Below are positions 7,926-16,860 of a stretch of 38,454 nt of DNA, piece by piece. The notes under the pieces are model-generated. The model searched no databases. It had not been told where the DNA came from and saw only the letters and a list, made by a program, of their open reading frames with translations. Source of the stretch: Verrucomicrobiia bacterium (GTDB lineage Bacteria; Verrucomicrobiota; Verrucomicrobiia; Limisphaerales; Fontisphaeraceae); NCBI GenBank assembly GCA_026414565.1, contig JAOAIT010000005.1:1-38454 (forward strand), written 5' to 3'. Position 1 is the stretch's first letter. Each line of letters starts with the position of its first letter. Position numbers and translations under genes: made by a program.

Positions 7926-9848
7926 GTGGCTGCCTTGTTTTCTGGCCGGCTGCGCCGGGCGTGGATGATGTGGGGGTTGGTGGCGGTGTGGGGCTGGGGT
8001 CTGCAGGGGGCCGAGGCGTTGGTGTGTCCGCCGGTGGGGCGGGTGAAGGCGCAGGATGTCTTCTGGGCGCCGAAATTCCAGGTCATTCGGGAGCGGACGC
8101 TGCCGCATTCATGGCATTACATGCAATGGAATGAACGGGCCTTGCGGCATGCGGCGGGGCAGAAAGTTACGGGTGATCTGAATGGCACGTGGGATGAGGC
8201 GAATCTTTACAAATTTTTTGAGACGATTGCCTATGCCGTGGCGATGCAACGGGATGCGGCGCTGGAGCGGAGGGTGGATGAGCTGGTGGATTTGCTGGCG
8301 CGGGTGCAACGGCCGGATGGGTATGTGCATGTGTATGTTTTGAACTCGGGCAAGCCGCCGTGGGATCCGAAATTTCTGGATGGTTCGCATGATGGTTATG
8401 TGCTGGGGCATCTGATTGAGGCGGCGATTGAGTACCACGGCGCCACCGGCAAAACGAATCTGCTCGGGGTGGCGCGGCGGGCGGCGGATCAGGCGTATGC
8501 GCACTTTCTGGGGCCGCAGGGGCGGCCGGGCTTTTGCGGCCACGCGGAATTGGAAATGGCGCTGGTGGAATTGTACGGGGTGACGCGGGAGCGGCGTTAT
8601 TTGGAGCTGGCGCGCGCGTTTGTGGAGTGGCGGGGACACGGCAAGGTGGAGCCGGCCGGACCGACGCCGCGGGCTTATTTTCAGGATCACCTGCCGTTGC
8701 GGGAGCAGCGCACGCTGGAGGGGCATGCGGTGCGGGCGATTTTTTTTGCGACGGGGGTGGCGGATCTGGCGCGGGAAACTGGCGAGGGGGATTACCGGCT
8801 GGCGGCGCACCGTTTTTGGGACTGCGTGAGCCTGCGGCGGATGGCGATCACGGGGGCCATTGGGCCGCGGGCGGAGCATGAGGCGCTGGGGGAGGATTAC
8901 GAGCTGCCGCATGAGGGATACTATGAATCCTGCGCGGCCTGCGGGCTGGTGGATTTTGCCCACCGGATGTTTTTGCTGGAGCGTGAGGCGGGGGCGGTGG
9001 ATGTGCTGGAGCGGGTGTTGTACAATGCCGTGCTGCATGGATTGGGTTTGAGCGGCACCAACAGCTATTACCAGAATCCGCTGCGGGATCGGAACCGGCC
9101 GCGTTACAACTCCTGGGTGTGTTGTCCGCCGAATTTGTCGCGCACGATATTGCAGGCGGGGCGGTATGCCTATGCGCACACTTCGCGGGAGGTGTATTGC
9201 AATTTGTATGTGGGCGGCACGGTGTCCCTGCCGCTGGCGGGGGGGCGGCTGGAGCTGGAGGTGCGGACGGATTATCCGTGGTCGGGGCGAGGGGAGGTGC
9301 GCGTGCGGCCGGAAAAGCCGCAGCGGGCGGCCCTGTTGCTGCGCTGGCCGGGGTGGTGCCGGGAAATGACGGTGAAAGTGAATGGGGCGGCCGTGCCACC
9401 GCCGCTGGTGCGTGAGCGCGGCTATGTGCGGGTGGAGCGGGAATGGCGCGCGGGGGAGGTGGTGGAGTTGGAGATGGCGATGCCCGTGGAGCGGTGGGTG
9501 GCGCATCCGAATGTGCAGGCGTGCCGCGGGCAGGTGGCTTTGCAACGGGGGCCTTTGGTCTATGGTTTTGAGGGATTGGACAATGAGGGCCAGCCGCTGG
9601 TGGAGCTGGGGGAGGAGCCGCATTTTCAGGTGGAGCATCGCCCCACGTGGCTGGGCGGGGTGACGGTGATCCGGGGGGTGCGGGCGGATGGCCGGCCGTT
9701 TCTGGCCATTCCGTTTTATGCGCTGGCCAACCGGGAATCTTCGGCGCAGGAAGTGTGGGCGGTGCAGCGGGGATGGAAACTGAATGATTCGTGGTGGGAG
9801 GGGCGGTTATATCGGCGGTGGGAGGAGGTGCGGGAGGGGGCCAAATGA
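7926..9848 (+). CDS. GH127 beta-L-arabinofuranosidase (DUF1680 family), exported
   Basis: A 640-residue protein of the GH127 family, which removes beta-L-arabinofuranose from arabinan-type or hydroxyproline-linked sugars. It has an N-terminal signal-like segment (LRRAWMMWGLVAVWGWGLQG), an all-helical barrel with DLNGTWDEANLYKF and LDGSHDGYVLGHL, and C-terminal beta domains. The zinc and catalytic residues of the family are recognisable: E334 and C336 in YYESCAACG, and the C399-C400 pair in NSWVCCPPN, one of which is the nucleophile in the characterised enzyme HypBA1. A GTG at 7926 is taken as the start because it keeps the arginines of the signal peptide; ATGs at 7965 and 7968 are alternatives. 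The gene follows the GH5-like gene by 6 nt. Confidence 0.9.
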   Translation: MAALFSGRLRRAWMMWGLVAVWGWGLQGAEALVCPPVGRVKAQDVFWAPKFQVIRERTLPHSWHYMQWNERALRHAAGQKVTGDLNGTWDEANLYKFFETIAYAVAMQRDAALERRVDELVDLLARVQRPDGYVHVYVLNSGKPPWDPKFLDGSHDGYVLGHLIEAAIEYHGATGKTNLLGVARRAADQAYAHFLGPQGRPGFCGHAELEMALVELYGVTRERRYLELARAFVEWRGHGKVEPAGPTPRAYFQDHLPLREQRTLEGHAVRAIFFATGVADLARETGEGDYRLAAHRFWDCVSLRRMAITGAIGPRAEHEALGEDYELPHEGYYESCAACGLVDFAHRMFLLEREAGAVDVLERVLYNAVLHGLGLSGTNSYYQNPLRDRNRPRYNSWVCCPPNLSRTILQAGRYAYAHTSREVYCNLYVGGTVSLPLAGGRLELEVRTDYPWSGRGEVRVRPEKPQRAALLLRWPGWCREMTVKVNGAAVPPPLVRERGYVRVEREWRAGEVVELEMAMPVERWVAHPNVQACRGQVALQRGPLVYGFEGLDNEGQPLVELGEEPHFQVEHRPTWLGGVTVIRGVRADGRPFLAIPFYALANRESSAQEVWAVQRGWKLNDSWWEGRLYRRWEEVREGAK

Positions 9849-9933
9849 CGGCGGCGCAATGGCGAAGCCCGCAAGCGGCGCCCTAAGGCAGGTTCGACGG
9901 TTTAAGGAGGCCGAGGCGGAGCGCGGTGTCGCG

Positions 9934-11055
9934 CTAGGGTTTCCGGTTCGGGGAATTTCGTTGGAGGAAGGCCGCCGCCAGCGGCTCCAAGAAAGGGCGG
10001 AGCACGTCATAGTGGTCGGCGCCTTTTTTTCGCGGCCAGGAGGAGCCGGCGCGGGCCACCACCAAATCCAGCGAGGGGACTACGACGATCAAGCTGTCAT
10101 ACAATCCCCAGGCCCAGAAGGCATCGGTGGGGAGGTGGCGGAGGGTGGCATCGGTGTTGTTCCACCAGAGCAGGCGGTAATGAGCCGAGGCCCGGCCGAA
10201 TTCGTCGGGGAGGCGGACGGGCAGTTTGGCCAGGGCGGGGTCCGGGGTGTGCAGGGCTTTGACGAAGGAGGGGGGCAGGATGATTTCCTTGTGCCAACGT
10301 CCTTCGCGCAAGTGGAGGTAGCCGATGCGGGCCATGGCGTTGACGTTGGCGTGGAAGCCGGAGCCGAACTCGCGGCGTTTGATGCCGTCGAGGGTGTCGG
10401 GGCGGTAGGCATGATTGCGCCAGCGGAGATCGGTTGGGCGGATGCCCAAGGGGGTGAAAACCCGTTCAAAGAGGAGGTCATGCAGGTCCCGGCCATAGAC
10501 TTTGGTGAGACAATCGGCGAGCCAGTTGGGGCCGGCGTCGCTGTAGCTCCACTGGGTGCCTGGTGCAAAGAGGAGGGGGACGAAGCCGCCGGGTTTGTCG
10601 AAACCTGCGGTGTGCTCGGCGAGCATGCGCAGCGTGATGCGCTCCAGCCAGCCGGTGAGGCGGTTGGTTTCCGGCGGTGTGCCGAACGAGGGGAGGTGCT
10701 TGATGGCGGGGTCATCCAAGGTGACTTTGCCATCTTTGAGGGCCAGACCGAGGACCATGCAGCCGATGGATTTGGAGGTGGACTTGAGGTCGTAGAGGGC
10801 GGTGGGGTCGCCCCATTTCAGGATGACTTTGCCCTGATGCACCACGAGGCCGGAGCCGCCGGCGCTGAGCGCGTAATCGCGCGCGGCAAGGAGTGGGGCC
10901 TCCGCGACGCCCAGTTCGGCGGGGGTGGCCTCCGGCCAGGAGGCGGCAGGGAAAAGCGGGTCGGCGAGGAGCGGAAGGAGGCCGGCGCTGAGGAGCAGCA
11001 GCGATGCCAGCCGGAGCCGCCGCGCCGGGCGGGTTGTGGCAAGCAGGCCGAACAT
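9934..11055 (-). CDS. Secreted serine hydrolase of the beta-lactamase/penicillin-binding protein family
   Basis: A 373-residue protein with a signal peptide (LRLASLLLLSAGLLPLLADP) and a class C beta-lactamase-like fold. The nucleophile motif is S92-T-S-K95 within LKSTSKS, and the second motif is Y171-S-D in QWSYSDAG. Features such as LTLRMLAEHTAG and a late GLYDSLIVVVPSLDLVV strand are typical of the esterase / D-aminopeptidase / EstB-like branch. Antibiotic resistance is not implied: this family is mostly esterases and peptidases of unknown substrate. The next gene upstream on this strand, the isomerase, ends 33 nt before the start, so the two are probably in one transcript. The 3' end faces the GH127 gene, with an 85-nt gap and no clear terminator. 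Confidence 0.8.
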   Translation of the reverse strand: MFGLLATTRPARRLRLASLLLLSAGLLPLLADPLFPAASWPEATPAELGVAEAPLLAARDYALSAGGSGLVVHQGKVILKWGDPTALYDLKSTSKSIGCMVLGLALKDGKVTLDDPAIKHLPSFGTPPETNRLTGWLERITLRMLAEHTAGFDKPGGFVPLLFAPGTQWSYSDAGPNWLADCLTKVYGRDLHDLLFERVFTPLGIRPTDLRWRNHAYRPDTLDGIKRREFGSGFHANVNAMARIGYLHLREGRWHKEIILPPSFVKALHTPDPALAKLPVRLPDEFGRASAHYRLLWWNNTDATLRHLPTDAFWAWGLYDSLIVVVPSLDLVVARAGSSWPRKKGADHYDVLRPFLEPLAAAFLQRNSPNRKP

Positions 11056-11088
11056 GAGGGGGAAGGCAGGGGTACCGGGGGCGCCGGC

Positions 11089-11922
11089 TTATTTTTTCGT
11101 CAGGAGTTTTTTCAGGTGTTTGATGGAGCGCTCGGCCTGGTCCACGGTGCCACATTCCACGGAGAAGACAATGTCCCGTGGGGCTTTGCGGCAGATTTTG
11201 ATGACGCGTTCCCAGTCAATGACGCCGTCGCCGCAGGCGCAGCCCACGGGGGTGCCGGTGACTTTGCCGCGCTCGGCGGCGGAATGTTGGACGCTGATGT
11301 CCTTGGCGTGGAGGTGGACGAGGCGGTCCACGACGCGCTCGAGCCAGGGGTAGGGGTCTTCGCCGGCGAGGTAGCTGTTGCCGGTGTCGAAGTTGATGCC
11401 GATGACGGGGCTTTTGACGAGGGACCAGATTTTGTCCAGTCCGGCCGGGGATTTGCTGTATTGCTGATGACACTCGAGGCCGATGAGGATGCCGCGCGGC
11501 TCGGCCACTTTGGCGGCTTCCATCAAGGTGTAACGCATGAGGACGTGGTCTTCGGCCGGGGTGGTCCAATCGGGTTTGGGGCCTTCATCGGTATTGATGA
11601 CCGGGGCGCCGCATTCGGCGGCGAAGCGGATGGCCTGTTTGAGGTATTCGACGCTGATCTCCGGTTTGATGAGGGGGCAATGGGCGGAGAGGCCGGAGAG
11701 GCGGACTTTGTGGGCGGCGCAGGCGCGCTTGATGCGGAGGGGGTCATCGAGCATGGAGACACTGTGGAAGTAGCCGGCTTCGCTGAGCAGCTCGCGGCCC
11801 CAGTGGACCATGGGTTCGATGAATTTGTAACCCAGTTCGGCGGCTTTCCGGACGCCCCATTCAAAGGGTTTGTCATCGTGCCGGACGAACTCGAGATTGA
11901 TGCCGATGTGGATGTTGGCCAT
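11089..11922 (-). CDS. Sugar phosphate isomerase/epimerase-like TIM barrel protein (xylose isomerase-like)
   Basis: A 277-residue cytoplasmic protein of the AP-endonuclease-2 / xylose isomerase-like superfamily. The metal-binding pattern is visible: E150 in GLECHQQY, D179 in INFDTGNSY, H205 in HLHAKD, and E256 in SVECGT. Such proteins isomerise or epimerise sugars, keto sugars or inositol derivatives; the substrate cannot be told here. The ATG at 11922 begins the conserved strand IHIGINLEF, and the longer frame upstream is non-homologous. It lies between the DUF6807 gene and the serine hydrolase gene on the same strand, so it may be part of the sugar-acid module headed by the YjhG-type dehydratase. 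Confidence 0.82.
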   Translation of the reverse strand: MANIHIGINLEFVRHDDKPFEWGVRKAAELGYKFIEPMVHWGRELLSEAGYFHSVSMLDDPLRIKRACAAHKVRLSGLSAHCPLIKPEISVEYLKQAIRFAAECGAPVINTDEGPKPDWTTPAEDHVLMRYTLMEAAKVAEPRGILIGLECHQQYSKSPAGLDKIWSLVKSPVIGINFDTGNSYLAGEDPYPWLERVVDRLVHLHAKDISVQHSAAERGKVTGTPVGCACGDGVIDWERVIKICRKAPRDIVFSVECGTVDQAERSIKHLKKLLTKK

Positions 11923-12089
11923 AGGAATGAAGGGGTTAGCAGGTTGAATGGTTGAGCAGGGTCTTGAAAGGAAAATGGCACTGCCACCAGCCGACGGGGG
12001 CAAGGCCACGGGAGGCGCCGGGAGGCAAGGCCGTGGGTTTGCCGCAGGTTATGGTGGATGCTGGATTCATGAGGCGGCCGGGGGTGAGG

Positions 12090-13046
12090 CTAGTTGCGGG
12101 GAGCGGCCTTGAGGAAGGCGCGAGAATTGAGAAAATCCACGGTGCGCGCGCCCTGGTGGAGGGTGACGAGGTAGCGCAGGGTGAAGCTCTCGCCGGCGCG
12201 GTAGGTTTGGGGTTGTTGGTCGAGGGCCTGGGTGGCGGAGAGATAGGCAAAGGCGTTGAGCATGGAGAAGAACATGGGCGGGGCGGTGTTCAAGGGGTGA
12301 TTAAAGAGGGTGAGGGTGATTTCGCCGCCATTTACTGGTCCCACCAGGGCGCCCCATTCGCCGCCGACAACGTCCCAGCGGGCCTCGGGGGAGTAGGCGG
12401 CGCCGATGGGGTTTAAGCGGCGGGCCACGCGGTTGAAGGAGGGGAGGGGACGGAGTCCGAGGCCGTGATAGCCTGCGCCGCTGATACGAAAGACATTGGT
12501 GGTGGAGCCGGTGGTGAAAGTGGAATGCCATTCCAGGGAGACTTCCTGCAGTTCGGGATGGACGCGCAGGCGGAGGATGCGCTCTTCGGTGAGCAGCGCT
12601 GCGGGGCGGGGGTCAGGGTCGTGGCGATGGGCCTGTGGGAGCCAGGCCAGGCGCTGGGCCAGGACGGCTTCGCCGCGTTGGTCTATAAAGGCTACGCAAC
12701 GATCTTTGGCCGGGCCGGGCCAGGCGATGGCGACTTGGACGCCGGCGGTGGGGGATTCCTCCCAGAAATTGATGTCGTTGACCTTGAAGGCGAGCATCAG
12801 GCCGTGGTGATGCAAATGGTCGGCGGGGGCGTCGAGCAGCACATTAGTGCCCTGGAGGGTGCAGAGTTCTTTGACGTAAGGCTTGAACTGGGTGTTGGTG
12901 AAAACGTAGAGCAACAGAGGGCGCGCCTGATGGAGGATTTGCAGGTGGTTAGGCCCCTGTTGAAATTGCCAGGTAGCGGGGGCGGCCTGGAGGCGAAGCA
13001 GGGCGGCGCAGGCCACAAGCCCAGCGATCATGCAGGGGAATTTCAT
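12090..13046 (-). CDS. DUF6807 (PmoA-like) exported protein
   Basis: A 318-residue protein with a signal peptide (MKFPCMIAGLVACAALLRLQ, cleavage probably after QAA). It shows the DUF6807 pattern: PYVKELCTLQGTNVL followed by a His-rich APADHLHHHGLMLAFKVND segment, then a beta-rich body. Databases often label the family 'PmoA family', but there is no reason to think of methane oxidation. These proteins are common beside glycan and sugar-acid genes in Verrucomicrobiota and Planctomycetota, and their function is unknown. The His cluster may bind a metal or a sugar (inference). The gene is 88 nt downstream of the YjhG-type dehydratase on the same strand. Confidence 0.78.
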   Translation of the reverse strand: MKFPCMIAGLVACAALLRLQAAPATWQFQQGPNHLQILHQARPLLLYVFTNTQFKPYVKELCTLQGTNVLLDAPADHLHHHGLMLAFKVNDINFWEESPTAGVQVAIAWPGPAKDRCVAFIDQRGEAVLAQRLAWLPQAHRHDPDPRPAALLTEERILRLRVHPELQEVSLEWHSTFTTGSTTNVFRISGAGYHGLGLRPLPSFNRVARRLNPIGAAYSPEARWDVVGGEWGALVGPVNGGEITLTLFNHPLNTAPPMFFSMLNAFAYLSATQALDQQPQTYRAGESFTLRYLVTLHQGARTVDFLNSRAFLKAAPRN

Positions 13047-13134
13047 CGCGGGGAATGCTGCCCAAGAAGGCGTGCTGGCGCAAGCAAAACCTCAACAGTA
13101 GCTGATGTCTGTGCTGGTGAAATCCGGGCCGGCG

Positions 13135-15096
13135 TTAACGTCTGGCTCTGGCCTCCATGAGCCTGGCGCAGATGGCGTCCACATCGAAGACGGCGCCGCC
13201 CCAGGCTCCCCCGCTTACTGATTGCAAGGCCGCCCACAAGCGGGTGGCGGGGGGCAGTTTGGGGTGGGGCGCCAAATCGGGATGAGGGGGGCGGCGTTGC
13301 AGGATTTTTGCCCCGTGGGCGGGACTGACGGGGCGGCCTTTTTCGCCCACCATATTGACGGAGCCTGCGAGGCGGCGCATATCCAAGTGAATGCGGACCA
13401 GGTCGCCATCGCGCAGTTTGCCGAGGGGGCCGCCGGCGAGCGCTTCGGGGCCGATGTGGCCGATGCAGACGCCGGTGGAGACGCCGGAGAAGCGGCCATC
13501 GGTGAGCAAGGCCACCCGGCCGCCGTAGGGCAGGTATTTGAGGGCAGAGGTGACCTGGTAGGTTTCCTCCATGCCGGTGCCGAGGGGGCCGATGCCGGCG
13601 ATGACCATGATGTCGCCGGCGTGGATGCGTTTCTGGCGGATGGCCTCCATGGCGGCGGCCTCGCTGACGAAAACTTTGACGGGGGACTCGTGATGATAGA
13701 CGCCCTGGGGGTCGAGCAGGCGGGGGTCCACGGCGGTGCTCTTGATGACCGCCCCTTCCGGCATGAGGTTGCCTTCGGGGAAGAGGAGGGTGCCGGACAA
13801 ACCCTGGGCGGCCGCCTGGTCCGGGGGAAGGATGACTTCGTCTGGATGCACGCCATCCAGCTTTTGCAGGAGTTGGCGGAATTTGCGGCGGCGGGGGGAT
13901 TTTTCCCAGGCGTCGAGCATTTCGTCCACAGTGGCGCCGGTGATGGTCAAGGCGGCGGTTTCGAGGAGGCCGAGGCGGCGCAGGTGGAGCATGACCTCCG
14001 GCACACCGCCAGCCAGGAAGACGCGGACGGTGGGATGGTGGATGGGGCCGTTGGGGAGCACGCTGACGAGGCGTGGGGTGCGGTGGAGAATGCGGCGCCA
14101 GTCGTTGACGGTGGGGCGGGGGAGGCCGGCGGCATGGGCGATGGCGGGCAGATGCAGGAGGAGGTTGGTGGAGCCGCCGAAGGCGGCGAAGACGGTCATG
14201 GCATTGTGGAGGCTGGCCGGGGTGAGGACGTGAGCGCCGGAGAGGCGGCGTTGTTGCATGCGCACCAGGGCGCGGGCGGAGCGAGTGGCCAGGTCGTGCC
14301 AGACGGGAAACCCGCTGGGGGCCAGTGCGGCGTGGGGTACGGTGAGGCCGAGGGCTTCGCCGACCACCTGGGCGGTGGCGGCGGTGCCGAGGAATTGGCA
14401 GCCGCCGCCGGGGGTGGCACAAGCGCGGCAGCCGTAGTCGGCGGCCTGCTCGAGGGTGATCAGGCCGTGGACGTAGCGCGCGCCGATGGTTTGAATGGCG
14501 GCGGCATCTTCGCCGGATTCCGGGGGCAGGGTGACGCCGCCGGGCACCAGGGCCACGGGCAGATGGCGGGCCGCGGCCAGGGCCATCATCATGGCGGGGA
14601 GGCCCTTGTCACAGGTGGCCACGCCCAGCACGCCCTGGGTGGTGGGGAGGGAGCGGATGAGGCGGCCGAAGATTTGGGCGGCATCATTGCGATAGGGGAG
14701 GCTGTCCATCATGCCGGGGGTGCCCTGGGTGCGTCCGTCACAAGGGTCGCTGCAATAGCCGGCAAAAGGGATGGTTTGGAGGCGTTGAAACTCCCGGGCG
14801 GCGTGGGCCACCAGGTCGCTGATTTCCCAGTGGCCGGTGTGGTAACCCAGAGCAATGGGCCGGCCGGCAGCGTCGCGGAGCCCCCCCTGGGTGCTGAGAA
14901 TGAGGAAATGGGGGCGCCGGAGTTCGGCGGGGTTCCACCCCATGGCGGCATTTTGGGTCATGCCAAACAAGTCGCCGCTGGGGCGGGAGCGGAGGTCGGC
15001 ATCGGTGAGGGGGAGGCGCCCTGGTGGTCCGGGGGCGCGGGTGGCGAGGCGGTAGATGGCGGCGGGGCCGTCAGGGATCAAGGCGTCCGGTTTCAT
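13135..15096 (-). CDS. yjhG: D-xylonate dehydratase, YjhG/YagF type (IlvD/Edd family)
   Basis: A 653-residue Fe-S dehydratase, close to the 655 residues of E. coli YjhG as I remember it. Many stretches are nearly the same as in Yjh[94 protein letters not shown] and [15 protein letters not shown]. The probable cluster cysteines are C119, C162 and C233. The reaction removes water from D-xylonate (or a similar pentonate or hexonate) to give the 2-keto-3-deoxy acid. The ATG at 15096 fits the YjhG N-terminus. The frame stays open far upstream across the nagB gene, but that part is a shadow. It heads a minus-strand set with DUF6807, an isomerase and a serine hydrolase. Confidence 0.93.
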   Translation of the reverse strand: MKPDALIPDGPAAIYRLATRAPGPPGRLPLTDADLRSRPSGDLFGMTQNAAMGWNPAELRRPHFLILSTQGGLRDAAGRPIALGYHTGHWEISDLVAHAAREFQRLQTIPFAGYCSDPCDGRTQGTPGMMDSLPYRNDAAQIFGRLIRSLPTTQGVLGVATCDKGLPAMMMALAAARHLPVALVPGGVTLPPESGEDAAAIQTIGARYVHGLITLEQAADYGCRACATPGGGCQFLGTAATAQVVGEALGLTVPHAALAPSGFPVWHDLATRSARALVRMQQRRLSGAHVLTPASLHNAMTVFAAFGGSTNLLLHLPAIAHAAGLPRPTVNDWRRILHRTPRLVSVLPNGPIHHPTVRVFLAGGVPEVMLHLRRLGLLETAALTITGATVDEMLDAWEKSPRRRKFRQLLQKLDGVHPDEVILPPDQAAAQGLSGTLLFPEGNLMPEGAVIKSTAVDPRLLDPQGVYHHESPVKVFVSEAAAMEAIRQKRIHAGDIMVIAGIGPLGTGMEETYQVTSALKYLPYGGRVALLTDGRFSGVSTGVCIGHIGPEALAGGPLGKLRDGDLVRIHLDMRRLAGSVNMVGEKGRPVSPAHGAKILQRRPPHPDLAPHPKLPPATRLWAALQSVSGGAWGGAVFDVDAICARLMEARARR

Positions 15097-15270
15097 GAAC
15101 AGGCAACATGCAGGAGTGCATTTATGCGAGGCACTAGATAGAACAAAGTGTGGCGGGGTGCAATGATAGGTTTTGACTGGAACGGCGGTAGGAGTAAGGT
15201 GATGGCTCAAACGCAACGCCCGCGCCAAGCCTCGTGAGATGGTTTTTGCCGGGGGCAACAGAGTCTGAAT

Positions 15271-16056
15271 ATGGAAGTCATCATTCAACAAGATGCGGAG
15301 GCCGCCTCGCTGTTGGTGGCCAAATTGATCGCCAAAGCGCTGCGTGAGAATCCATTTTTGGTGCTGGGCCTGGCCACGGGCGGCACGATGGAGGCGGTGT
15401 ATGCCCATTTGGTGCGGATGCACAAGGAGGAGGGGCTGGATTTTTCCCTGTGCCGGACGTTTAATCTGGATGAGTATGTGGGGCTGCCACCGGAGGATCC
15501 GAATACGTACCGGCAGTACATGCAGCGGCATTTGTTCAGCCATGTGAACATCAACCCGCGGATGACGCATCTGCCCAATGGCATGGCGGCGGATTTGGAG
15601 CGGGAGTGCGAGGAGTACGAGAAACTGATCAAACGCTTTGGGGGGGTGGATTTGCAGTTGTTGGGGATAGGACGGGACGGGCACATTGGCTTCAACGAGC
15701 CGCTGTCGGCGCTGCTGTCGCGGACGCGGGTGAAGGCGTTGACGCCGACGACGGTGGCGCAGAACGCGATTTACTTTGGGGATCCCAACAAGGTGCCGCG
15801 CCGGGCGATCACGATGGGGGTGGGGACGATTCTGGATGCGCGGCGGTGTTTGTTGCTGGCGACGGGGGCGCATAAAGCGGAGATTGTGGCGAAGGCGGTG
15901 GAGGGGCCGGTGACGGCGATGATTTCGGCGACGGCGTTGCAACTGCATCCCAAATGCACGGTGGTGGTGGACGAGGCGGCGGCGTCCAAGCTGCAGGGGC
16001 ATGAGTATTATCGGTGGATATTCCAGACCGAGCCGGAGTGGGCGGAGTATCGGTGA
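15271..16056 (+). CDS. nagB: Glucosamine-6-phosphate deaminase
   Basis: A 261-residue cytoplasmic enzyme that converts glucosamine-6-phosphate to fructose-6-phosphate and ammonia. The phosphate-binding LGLATGGTM loop, FNLDEYVGL with D67, and [14 protein letters not shown] with D136, H138 and E143 give the full catalytic set. The later segment ([31 protein letters not shown]) also fits NagB. It is followed 3 nt later by a divergent paralog and then a UroD-superfamily gene, with the kinase-MurQ fusion convergent downstream, so it probably serves amino-sugar or peptidoglycan-derived sugar catabolism. The 174-nt spacer to the divergent yjhG has no promoter I would defend. Confidence 0.94.
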   Translation: MEVIIQQDAEAASLLVAKLIAKALRENPFLVLGLATGGTMEAVYAHLVRMHKEEGLDFSLCRTFNLDEYVGLPPEDPNTYRQYMQRHLFSHVNINPRMTHLPNGMAADLERECEEYEKLIKRFGGVDLQLLGIGRDGHIGFNEPLSALLSRTRVKALTPTTVAQNAIYFGDPNKVPRRAITMGVGTILDARRCLLLATGAHKAEIVAKAVEGPVTAMISATALQLHPKCTVVVDEAAASKLQGHEYYRWIFQTEPEWAEYR

Positions 16057-16059
16057 GCC

Positions 16060-16860
16060 ATGAGTTTAATGCACGCGTTCAAGGTGGAGGCGCTGGCGGT
16101 ACGGGTGTATGACAGCCAGCCCGCGATGGCGGCGGCGGCCGCGGCGGAGGTGCGGGATTATCTGGCCGCGGTGCTGGCCGCGCAGGGGCAGGCGCGGGTG
16201 ATTCTGGCGTCGGCGGCGTCGCAGGAGCAATTTTTGGCGGCGCTGACGGCGCTGCCGGGGGTGGAGTGGGGGCGGGTGCGGCTGTTTCACATGGATGAGT
16301 ATTTGGGGATCAGCGCGGAGCATCCGGCGAGTTTTCGGCGGTTTCTGCGGGAGCGGGTGGAGTTGAAGGTGCGGCCGCTGGCCTTTCATTATATTCAGGG
16401 GGAGGCGCTCGAGCCGTTGCAGGAGATCGAGCGTTACACGGCGCTGCTGAGCGAGGGGCCGGTGGATTTGTGTTGTCTGGGGATTGGGGAGAACGGGCAC
16501 ATTGCCTTTAATGATCCGCCGGTGGCGGACTTTGCGGATCGGCGGGTGATGAAGCTGGTGCAGTTGGACGAGCGATGCCGGCGGCAGCAGGTGGGGGAGG
16601 GGGCGTTTCCGAATCTGGCGGCGGTGCCGCAATACGCCTATACGCTGACGGTGCCGGCGCTGTGTGCGGCGCGGAAGATGGTGTGCGTGGTGCCGGAGCG
16701 GCGCAAGGCGGAGGCGGTGCGGCTGGCGTTGGCGGGGCCGGTGAGCACACAATGTCCGGCCTCGATTCTGCGGCGGCAGCCGCAGGCGGTGTTGTATTTG
16801 GATGCGGAGTCGGCGGCGGAGCTGTCGCCGGAGCTTTTGGGGGGACGGGAGGCTGCATGA
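16060..16860 (+). CDS. Divergent NagB-family sugar-phosphate isomerase/deaminase
   Basis: A 266-residue paralog of NagB belonging to the glucosamine-6-phosphate isomerase / 6-phosphogluconolactonase family. HMDEYLGI (D79) and [14 protein letters not shown] (H147) are kept, but the ring-opening pair is N145 and D152 where the upstream enzyme has Asp and Glu. The phosphate loop reads [11 protein letters not shown] and lacks the GG of the canonical loop. It therefore may act on glucosamine-6-phosphate or on another amino-sugar phosphate; the substrate is not certain. The ATG at 16060 comes 3 nt after the nagB stop, and its own stop overlaps the next start (ATGA), so the three genes appear translationally coupled. 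Confidence 0.85.
   Translation: MSLMHAFKVEALAVRVYDSQPAMAAAAAAEVRDYLAAVLAAQGQARVILASAASQEQFLAALTALPGVEWGRVRLFHMDEYLGISAEHPASFRRFLRERVELKVRPLAFHYIQGEALEPLQEIERYTALLSEGPVDLCCLGIGENGHIAFNDPPVADFADRRVMKLVQLDERCRRQQVGEGAFPNLAAVPQYAYTLTVPALCAARKMVCVVPERRKAEAVRLALAGPVSTQCPASILRRQPQAVLYLDAESAAELSPELLGGREAA

Noticed and set aside
9885-9910. tRNA-like GGTTCGA sequence
   Set aside because: No cloverleaf could be built around it. No tRNA was found anywhere in the window.
9934-11055. Antibiotic-resistance beta-lactamase
   Set aside because: It has the SxxK and YxD motifs but fits the broad esterase/peptidase branch. Nothing in the context suggests resistance.
12090-13046. Reading the DUF6807/PmoA-like gene as methane monooxygenase
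   Set aside because: The family name is misleading: the protein is a soluble exported type with a His cluster and no PmoA membrane segments.
13222-15141. 639-codon + strand frame opposite yjhG
   Set aside because: It is an antisense shadow: the minus strand encodes a near-exact YjhG.
15097-16002. Upstream extension of the yjhG frame to 16002
   Set aside because: This part lies antisense to nagB and has Arg/His/Pro-rich, non-homologous sequence. YjhG similarity begins at 15096.
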